Positions 5,200 to 9,863 of a stretch of DNA of 9,863 bases are shown in pieces. A program made the position numbers and the translations under genes. The notes below the pieces were generated by a model, which saw nothing but the letters and a program-made list of their open reading frames with translations, made no database searches and had not been told where the DNA came from. The stretch's first letter is position 1, and each line of letters opens with the position of its first letter. The stretch is from DAITMV01 sp046318595 (GTDB taxonomy: Bacteria > Pseudomonadota > Gammaproteobacteria > Burkholderiales > Burkholderiaceae_B), in the NCBI GenBank assembly GCA_046318595.1, contig JBKCTV010000089.1, forward strand, positions 1 to 9,863. Reading direction: 5' to 3'.

Positions 5200-7742
5200 T
5201 ACAGGTTCCTCTTGGCACGCTGGATGCCGCGCGCGGCTTCAGCCGTGATTTGCGACTGGCTCATGCGGAAGCTGCTGGCATCCGGCGTGGTGATGTTCAT
5301 GACGACGTTGACGGGCGATCCCATGCGGGTGCCGTCCTTTGGCAGCACGACTTCACCGCGCTCCAAAATGGCCGGAATTTCCCCAGGTTTTAGGCCCGCA
5401 ACACCGCCTGTGTGATAGCGCGGTGCGTTGGCGAATACATACGCAGGCATACGGCGCTGCGGCGCGGATCCGCCGACTTCACCACCTTCGTGGAAAATGC
5501 TGCTGAAAATACTGTCCAGGAAACCGCCGCCGCCCATGCTGCTGCCCAGCATGTTGAAGAGCGGCCCTGTGATCGACTTTTGCACGGCCATGCGGGTGAT
5601 ATCGGCCACGATAGAATTGGCCATGTCGCCAAGGTTCTTTAGGCTTTTGCCACCGGAGGTGACGAAATCCACAATCGCGTCCTCGGTCGCCTTCATGCCT
5701 TCGGTGAAGGCTTTTTCGACCGCCGACGCTGCATCCTCGGCTTGTTCACGGTAATTGCGGAAGGCCCGCAATGCCCCAGCTTCGGCATCCTTGCGCGCGT
5801 CGAGCTGCTGCTTTTCAGCATTGGCAACCGCGCGGTTGTAAGTTTCCTGGCTGATCGCGCCAGCATCGAGCATGTTTTTAAGACGCTCTAATTCTGCCGC
5901 ATAGGCTTCCGTCGCCGTGCGCGTGGCGTTGGTGACTTGTTCTCCTTCTTGCTTCAGCTTGTTCAGCTTTTGCTGGGCTTCGCCCTGGTCGTAAAGGGCA
6001 GCGGCCAGTTTCTCAACTTCGGCGCGCTGTGCCGACGTTGCGTTATCCGACAAGCGGCCAACGGCGTCTTGAATGAACGCCGCGCGTTTATCGGTCAGGC
6101 GCTCAAGCTGTTTATTTAGATCCTCGACGACTTTTTGCGCTTCGGAATAAGCCTGACTGTCGAAAAGCTGCGCCGCGAGTTTGCGCGTTTGTTCGCGCTG
6201 CGCATTGTTTGCATCCTTGGACAGACGGCCAACCGCCTGATCGATGAAGGCTTGGCGCTTGTCGGAAAGGCCCAGCATTTGACGCTGGAGATCTTCCACG
6301 ACCTTTGTATTCGCCTCCATGACGCGGGTAGCGGCTTCGCGGGCGGGCTTCTCGATCGCGTCGATTTGACGGCGGGCGATTTCCTCCGCCTGTTTCAGGG
6401 CCGCGTCCACCGTGCCAGCATTGCTGCCGTCTTTTTCGCGCAAGGCTTCGATGCGCTGCTTGGTGGTTTCCAGTTCCTTATTGACCTTGGCAATGCGGTC
6501 GGCAGGATCGGTCGCCAATTTATCGACGGCATCGTCCAGCTTTTTACGCTGCTCGCTCAAGAGATCGGCGCGGCGGTCACGCGCGGCATCTTCCTGTGCG
6601 GCCTGCAGCTTTTTCTGCTCGGCTTCGTATTCTTGCGCTTCCTGACGGGCCTGCGCTGCGAGTTTGTTCACTTCCTCGCGGATTTTTTCAACGCGCGCTT
6701 CCTGGCGCTCGATCATCGGACTCATATCCGTGAATGGCAGGACAGGCTTGTAATTTTGCAGGCGCTTCAGGCGCTCTTCCTGATCGGCCAGATCCATTCT
6801 GGCGTCCATCAGCTGCTTGCCGATGGGATCGTCTTTCATAAGGTTGCGCAAACCTTCGACGACATACGACAGGCCGCTCAATGCGCCTTCGGCAGCACCC
6901 GCGACAACGCGCGTTTGCCCGATATCCTCCAGCAAATTGCCCCAGGCATCGGACAGGCGGTTGGTCGCACCCGTCAAACCCGTGGCTTCGCCTGCGCCAG
7001 CGCCGCCCACCTTGGATTCCAAAGCGTCGAGAATGACTTTTTGCGCTTCGGCCTGTTTGCCCGTGTCGACCAGCGATTGGATCAAATCCTTCTGGCTGTC
7101 GGTGAACAGGATCCCGATCCGGCGCAGCGCCGTCAGACCCTCGGCGGGATTTTCCAGAGCCTTGCCAAGCTGGGTGACGCTGCCGCGCAAGTCCGTGCCG
7201 AACACAGCGGACATATCCTGCGCCAGCGTCATTGCGCGCGTGAATGTTTCGCCCGTGACGGAGCGGAACGTGGCCATCACGCCCGCCGCATCCTGCACTT
7301 GTTCGGCGGTCGCCAGGGTCGAGGCTTCGATCTGGTCGGCAAATTCCGCGATCTGTTTGCCGGACAGGCCCGTGGTGTTGCCTGTGGCGCGCAGAACGGC
7401 CTGCAGGCGGTTGAAAGACTGTTCGGCTTCGGCGGCGTGTTCAAAGGCGGCTTTCAGGCCCAGCGTGACGACGGCCAGCGCCGCGCCAACGGCAAGGCCC
7501 ACAGGGCCAATGGCACCCAGCGCCGATCCCAGCGGGCCAAGGTTGCCCGTCAGGCCGACAACAGAGCCTTTTACGTCATTGGCAGCGGCATTCAGCGCCA
7601 GCAGCGATTTCGAGGCAGGCTGTCCGGCCAGCTCGATTTTCTTGAGCGACTTTTCGCCCGTTTCACCGACTTCCCGTAATTCAGCCTTGACCTTGCCGCC
7701 ATCAAGAACGGTCAGGCGAATGGCAAGATTGCGTTCGGTCAT
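5199..7742 (-). CDS. Tail length tape measure protein
   Basis: An 847-residue protein, the largest complete gene here, which sets tail length and is threaded through the tube. Residues 1-60 are a polar start. Residues 61-100 are a Gly/Ala-rich hydrophobic stretch (GPLGSALGAIGPVGLAVGAA) typical of tape measure proteins. Residues about 110-290 match the TMP_2/lambda gpH-like conserved part. Long charged coiled-coil helices follow to about residue 600, including a tandem 57-residue repeat. The C-terminal part carries 'GKSLKNLGDMANSIVADITRM' as in the lambda-type tape measure C-terminal family, and then a His/Gly-rich end 'FHEGGEVGG...YHTGGVAGL...ILERGEVVL'. The start at 7742 overlaps the chaperone stop (ATGA); an ATG six codons upstream is less likely. 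By the usual rule of about 0.15 nm per residue, the tail would be near 127 nm (inference). Its TAA shares a base with the next ATG (TAATG). Confidence 0.92.
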   Translation of the reverse strand: MTERNLAIRLTVLDGGKVKAELREVGETGEKSLKKIELAGQPASKSLLALNAAANDVKGSVVGLTGNLGPLGSALGAIGPVGLAVGAALAVVTLGLKAAFEHAAEAEQSFNRLQAVLRATGNTTGLSGKQIAEFADQIEASTLATAEQVQDAAGVMATFRSVTGETFTRAMTLAQDMSAVFGTDLRGSVTQLGKALENPAEGLTALRRIGILFTDSQKDLIQSLVDTGKQAEAQKVILDALESKVGGAGAGEATGLTGATNRLSDAWGNLLEDIGQTRVVAGAAEGALSGLSYVVEGLRNLMKDDPIGKQLMDARMDLADQEERLKRLQNYKPVLPFTDMSPMIERQEARVEKIREEVNKLAAQARQEAQEYEAEQKKLQAAQEDAARDRRADLLSEQRKKLDDAVDKLATDPADRIAKVNKELETTKQRIEALREKDGSNAGTVDAALKQAEEIARRQIDAIEKPAREAATRVMEANTKVVEDLQRQMLGLSDKRQAFIDQAVGRLSKDANNAQREQTRKLAAQLFDSQAYSEAQKVVEDLNKQLERLTDKRAAFIQDAVGRLSDNATSAQRAEVEKLAAALYDQGEAQQKLNKLKQEGEQVTNATRTATEAYAAELERLKNMLDAGAISQETYNRAVANAEKQQLDARKDAEAGALRAFRNYREQAEDAASAVEKAFTEGMKATEDAIVDFVTSGGKSLKNLGDMANSIVADITRMAVQKSITGPLFNMLGSSMGGGGFLDSIFSSIFHEGGEVGGSAPQRRMPAYVFANAPRYHTGGVAGLKPGEIPAILERGEVVLPKDGTRMGSPVNVVMNITTPDASSFRMSQSQITAEAARGIQRAKRNL
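5960..6302 (-). repeat. Tandem 57-residue coiled-coil repeat inside the tape measure gene
   Basis: Two adjacent copies, residues about 481-537 and 538-594, share the pattern VVEDL-x9-DKR-x-AFI-x2-AVGRLS-x5-AQR-x4-KLAA-x-L-x-D. The first starts VVEDLQRQMLGLSDKRQAFI and the second VVEDLNKQLERLTDKRAAFI. The starts at 6302 and 6131 are 171 bases apart, exactly 57 codons. The copies have diverged at the DNA level, so this is an old in-frame duplication. Confidence 0.85.
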
Positions 7743-8101
7743 CGGTTTTTCATCTCGCACTTAAGTTTTTCGTTGAATGCACTGGTCATCCCAGCTTCCA
7801 CGGCGGGCAGGAATTCCGCCGTGGCGTTTGCGTCATGGCCGAGTGATGCCGCAACTTGCAGCGCCGCCGAAAAATCCATGCCGATGGCGACCATTTGACT
7901 CAGGCGCAATTGCCCGCCGCAACGGAGCGCCAGATCCCAGGCTTGCCAGCCTTCCATGCTGTGCGGTTCATGCTGCCGATACGGGCAGAGTTCGCCTTCC
8001 GCGTTTGCTTCGCCGCGTGCGCAAGGCAAATCCGCGTCCTGGCAAGAAGCGCAGTAATCCGGCCCGCCGCCAAAGTGCCAGCGGCAACGAGCCGTTAGGC
8101 G
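7739..8101 (-). CDS. gpT-like extension of the tail chaperone, made by -1 frameshift (gpGT)
   Basis: These 120 codons are read after the slippery site at 8107-8101 and should be joined to the first 111 residues of the 8433 gene, giving a protein of about 231 residues. The segment starts RLTARCRWHFGGGPDYC and ends KLKCEMKNR. The frame is open upstream to an ATG at 8170, but that start lies inside the chaperone gene, has no good ribosome binding site, and the added residues are low-complexity Arg/Ser, so I prefer the frameshift. The middle of the extension, with 'MEGWQAWDLALRCGGQ' and 'LPAVEAGM', resembles the DUF1799-type proteins often found before tape measure genes in Proteobacteria. Cysteines spaced C-x10-C-x2-C-x6-C suggest a small metal-binding knuckle (inference). 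The TGA overlaps the tape measure ATG as ATGA (7742-7739). Confidence 0.75.
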   Translation of the reverse strand, partial: RLTARCRWHFGGGPDYCASCQDADLPCARGEANAEGELCPYRQHEPHSMEGWQAWDLALRCGGQLRLSQMVAIGMDFSAALQVAASLGHDANATAEFLPAVEAGMTSAFNEKLKCEMKNR

Positions 8102-8433
8102 TTTTTTTCCTGCTCCAGCAACAATGCGGGGCCGAGATAAAGACGCTCGAAGGCTTCGGCGATGGGCCACAAATCCATAAGGGCGAATACACCCTCCGGC
8201 GTGACGGGCAACGCTTCGCCGTCCTCACCGCCGACACCGTCCCATTCGACGATGGCCAGTTGCGCCAATCGTTTGATCAGCGCCGTGCTGCGCAAAGCGG
8301 GTTCGGCTTCAGCTTTCAAGGCTTCGACGCGCGCCGCCATCACAAGAGCGGTGGATGCCGGACGCACATGCACGCGCACGCCGGAAATCAGATCAAGCCA
8401 GTAGTTTTCACGTTTCAGGTTCAAGGTAATCAT
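8095..8433 (-). CDS. Tail assembly chaperone (gpG-like, zero-frame product)
   Basis: A 112-residue protein starting MITLNLKRENYWLDL and ending LLLEQEKNA. It lies between the tail tube and tape measure genes, the place of the lambda gpG-type chaperone that coats the tape measure protein and recruits tube subunits. It is mostly helical and acidic towards its end, with a beta-strand start (LISGVRVHVRPASTALVMAA). The frame stays open upstream to an ATG at 8508, but the ATG at 8433 overlaps the tail tube stop (ATGA) and begins the protein-like sequence, so I chose it. The last codons contain a slippery heptamer (8107-8101) just before the TAA, so this gene should give two products: this short one and a longer -1 frameshift protein. 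The low sequence identity usual for this family means synteny carries the call. Confidence 0.75.
   Translation of the reverse strand: MITLNLKRENYWLDLISGVRVHVRPASTALVMAARVEALKAEAEPALRSTALIKRLAQLAIVEWDGVGGEDGEALPVTPEGVFALMDLWPIAEAFERLYLGPALLLEQEKNA
8101..8107 (-). other. Programmed -1 ribosomal frameshift site (A AAA AAC)
   Basis: In the chaperone frame the codons are GAG CAG GAA AAA AAC GCC TAA. The last base of GAA plus AAA AAC gives A AAA AAC, a classic X XXY YYZ slippery heptamer in the correct phase. The TAA follows one codon later. A GGAG at 8116-8113 lies five bases upstream. A small GC hairpin, CGGC-TCGTT-GCCG (minus strand, 8094-8082), begins six bases downstream. A competing stem, GCCGC with GCGGC, begins at 8085. 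The -1 frame continues open for 120 residues up to the tape measure gene. A frameshift at this position is well established for lambda G/GT and many other siphophages. Confidence 0.85.
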
Positions 8434-9371
8434 GCGTAACTCGCTACATCGTTTTTGAGGACAACAGTCAGCATGCGCGCGGGGCTGGTCGCCTTCGCCG
8501 CTTGCCAATCAAAGGTGGCCTGGACACCGCCAGGGCCGGAGATCGCCAGTTTCGGTTTCGGCAAATACACTTCGTGCGCCGTAAACGTTAGCGATTTATC
8601 GGCATCGATGGTGTAAGCGAACGCCAATTCCAGCGGCGTATTGTCGGTTGCCGCATCGATCAGCGTGGTGTCGGCAAACCGCACTTCGATGTTTCCGGTC
8701 AGCGCCGCGATAGTCGGATCTGCACCGTCGATCTTGCCGTCCGAACGGATGGTTTCGATACGTTCCAGGTTATTGGTGTAGGTCAACTGCGCACCCGTCA
8801 CGTTGCCAAGCTGCACACCGTCCTTTTTGATCGACCCCTGGAATTGGTTGAAGCGCGTGAGCGATGCTACGGTCGGTGTACCACCACCCGTAACTGCCGC
8901 GTCGGTTTCACCCTGAGCGATGCAATTGAGTGTGGCATTGGCAGCCCCCGAACGAGAGAAGCTCAATTGTGCTGAATTGACACGCACACCGGATTCCATG
9001 AAAAAGATAGGCACCTCCGGCATGCCAACTTCCAGCGCAATGCTGGGCAGGCTGGATAATCCAGAGGCAAAGGTATGGGTGTAAGGCCCGCTACCAGTCG
9101 TGGTCGGCGCACCGAGGAGCGCCTTCAGCCAATGGCCGAAGTTGCGTAAGTCCACGGGGACGACGACGTTGCCTTCCACGCGGATAACGTCGCGGATCGG
9201 CTGGGATGGATCGCGGCCTTGACCCAACAGATCGGATGCGATCAAACCCTGTTCGGAACCGAGATCGGACGAGACGAACGGGAATTTGATATAGTTTCCG
9301 GTCGGCGGGGTGCCGTAAACCGTTTCGAATTTACCCAATAGCTGGGCATTGGCACCGTATGCACGAGCCAT
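8430..9371 (-). CDS. Major tail (tube) protein
   Basis: A 313-residue protein that should form the stacked rings of the phage tail tube. It begins MARAYGANAQLLGKFETVYGT and is rich in beta-strand, Thr, Gly and Ser. It has the pattern usual in the Phage_tube_2-like tail tube family: an N-terminal segment with a 'GQGRDPSQPIRDVIRVEGNV' turn, a central immunoglobulin-like half with 'VNSAQLSFSRSGAANATLNC', and a C-terminal strand with 'YLPKPKLAISGPGGVQATFDW'. The start at 9371 is fixed by the strong AGGAGG site. Its TGA overlaps the next ATG as ATGA (8433-8430). The position between terminator and tail chaperones is the standard place for the tube gene. The family name is from recall of the pattern; the role is well supported by context. 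Confidence 0.8.
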   Translation of the reverse strand: MARAYGANAQLLGKFETVYGTPPTGNYIKFPFVSSDLGSEQGLIASDLLGQGRDPSQPIRDVIRVEGNVVVPVDLRNFGHWLKALLGAPTTTGSGPYTHTFASGLSSLPSIALEVGMPEVPIFFMESGVRVNSAQLSFSRSGAANATLNCIAQGETDAAVTGGGTPTVASLTRFNQFQGSIKKDGVQLGNVTGAQLTYTNNLERIETIRSDGKIDGADPTIAALTGNIEVRFADTTLIDAATDNTPLELAFAYTIDADKSLTFTAHEVYLPKPKLAISGPGGVQATFDWQAAKATSPARMLTVVLKNDVASYA

Positions 9372-9376
9372 GGTTA

Positions 9377-9382
9377 CCTCCT
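9377..9382 (-). promoter_or_regulatory. Strong Shine-Dalgarno of the tail tube gene
   Basis: The minus strand reads AGGAGG followed five bases later by the ATG at 9371. This is the best ribosome binding site in the window and fits the need for many copies of the tube subunit. The other tail genes rely on overlapping stop/start codons and weak sites. Confidence 0.85.
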
Positions 9383-9401
9383 ATGTTGGCGTTGAAAAAA
9401 A

Positions 9402-9830
9402 TCAGCCGAGCGGATCGGCGGTGACGTAGATAAGTTCGATGGGGATGACCGCGCCCTTGATCTGCGGCGATCCTTCGACCGCCAGCACGTTGCTGTCTGG
9501 CGCTTGCGGCGTGACGCGGTCGCACAACCCACCCAGCGTGCGGTCGCCTGCGATGGCGAGAGCGATTTTCCGGTAAAGACCGTCGAGCGCGAGATCTCGC
9601 GCGGCCTGGTCGCCTTTTTGAACGACAGCTTCCACCAGCGCGCGGTGCTGCCAGTAATAAGACACGGGCGAAAGCAGCGTTTCCGGATCACCAGGATCGC
9701 CGTCGCGCAGAATAATCAGGCCGCCGTCCGGAATGCGTTCGGGCAAAACCTCGTTGCGCAAAACAGTAGCATCGGCGATGGTTTGCAGACGCACGAACAA
9801 TGCCTGCAGGATGGCTTCTCTATCGGTCAT
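9402..9830 (-). CDS. Tail terminator-like / minor tail protein
   Basis: A 142-residue protein beginning MTDREAILQALFVRLQTI. Its size, its mixed alpha/beta look with a strand-rich C-terminal half, and its place directly before the tail tube gene suggest the tail terminator (lambda gpU type), which caps the finished tail and joins it to the head. The N-terminal pattern of an amphipathic helix (EAILQALFVRLQTIADATVLRNE), then a stretch with 'LPERIPDGGLIILRDGDPGDPE', resembles small proteins found here in alphaproteobacterial siphophages. The start at 9830 is supported by a good Shine-Dalgarno-like AAGGAAGA and by the ATGA overlap with the upstream gene. Thirty bases separate its stop from the tail tube ATG. 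The role rests mainly on synteny; I see no catalytic motif. Confidence 0.6.
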   Translation of the reverse strand: MTDREAILQALFVRLQTIADATVLRNEVLPERIPDGGLIILRDGDPGDPETLLSPVSYYWQHRALVEAVVQKGDQAARDLALDGLYRKIALAIAGDRTLGGLCDRVTPQAPDSNVLAVEGSPQIKGAVIPIELIYVTADPLG

Positions 9831-9863
9831 TTTTCTTCCTTTTCGTCGGGCCAGCTTGCCGTG
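9827..9863 (-). CDS. C-terminal end of an upstream head-tail/tail gene (partial)
   Basis: Only the last eleven codons of this gene lie in the window; they read TASWPDEKEEK followed by TGA. The TGA overlaps the ATG of the next gene as ATGA, the same coupling seen at several other junctions of this operon, and the purine-rich AAGGAAGA in these last codons serves as that gene's ribosome binding site. By position just upstream of a tail terminator it may encode an HK97 gp10-like or head-tail joining protein, but the visible fragment is too short to identify. The reading frame is inferred from the overlap and the codon pattern. Confidence 0.55.
   Translation of the reverse strand, partial: TASWPDEKEEK

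Noticed and set aside
6135..7679. A 514-codon open frame on the plus strand, with further long plus-strand frames at 266-1234, 6817-7764 and 7777-8439
   Set aside because: They lie opposite the tape measure, tip and chaperone genes. Their translations are rich in Arg, Ala and His without recognisable motifs, as expected from antisense frames of GC-rich genes.
8102..8170. Independent start at 8170 for the T-like extension
   Set aside because: It lies within the chaperone gene with no convincing ribosome binding site, its first residues are Arg/Ser-rich, and an in-phase slippery heptamer explains the frame better.
1..9863. The operon as a true gene transfer agent
   Set aside because: The tail-tip genes are GTA-like, but the same set occurs in ordinary alphaproteobacterial siphophages. 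The metal cargo and G/GT chaperones fit a phage or prophage better, and capsid, terminase and integrase genes are outside the window.
1..9863. CRISPR arrays, tRNA genes, riboswitches and intrinsic terminators
   Set aside because: I looked for spaced repeats, cloverleaf-like segments and hairpins followed by T-runs and found none that I could support; intergenic space is almost absent.

Overview
The window is a late structural operon of a siphophage-like prophage (or phage), transcribed entirely on the minus strand. The tail-tip set DUF2460, DUF2163 with a BR0599-type C-terminus, NlpC/P60 peptidase and a large Phage-tail_3-type tip protein, in this order, is the signature of alphaproteobacterial siphophages and gene transfer agents (RcGTA genes 12-15). 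The host is therefore probably an alphaproteobacterium. This is inferred from gene families only; no rRNA or host housekeeping region is present.

Layout in the direction of transcription (right to left): the end of an upstream head-tail gene (9863-9827), a tail terminator-like protein (9830-9402), the tail tube protein with a very strong ribosome binding site (9371-8430), a tail assembly chaperone of the lambda gpG/gpGT kind (8433-8095) with a -1 frameshift extension (8101-7739), the tape measure protein (7742-5199), and the DUF2460 distal tail protein (5199-4600). An AT-richer three-gene cassette follows (4592-3106). The tail genes then resume with DUF2163 (3085-2240), NlpC/P60 (2250-1801) and the tip protein, which starts at 1801 and runs off the left edge. 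Six tail-gene junctions overlap: four by a single base or by ATGA/TAATG, one by 11 bases, and one through the G/GT frameshift. Apart from the cassette, the only other gap between tail genes is the 30 bases that hold the tail tube ribosome binding site.

The cassette encodes an ArsR/SmtB repressor, a short CDF-type metal efflux transporter and a signal peptidase II (LspA). It has its own sigma70-like promoter overlapped by a perfect 11-2-11 inverted repeat, a typical ArsR/SmtB operator. It looks like a phage 'moron': metal-resistance cargo inserted exactly between a stop codon and the next tail start codon. No transposase, terminal repeat or terminator is visible, so transcription from the metal-controlled promoter should continue into the tail-tip genes.

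The second notable element is a textbook A AAA AAC slippery heptamer, in the correct frame, at the end of the chaperone gene. A -1 shift opens exactly the reading frame that leads to the tape measure start codon. The third is a segment of roughly 320 residues in the tip protein, between its conserved N-terminal part and its Phage-tail_3-like part, that reads like a beta-propeller and could be the receptor-binding module.
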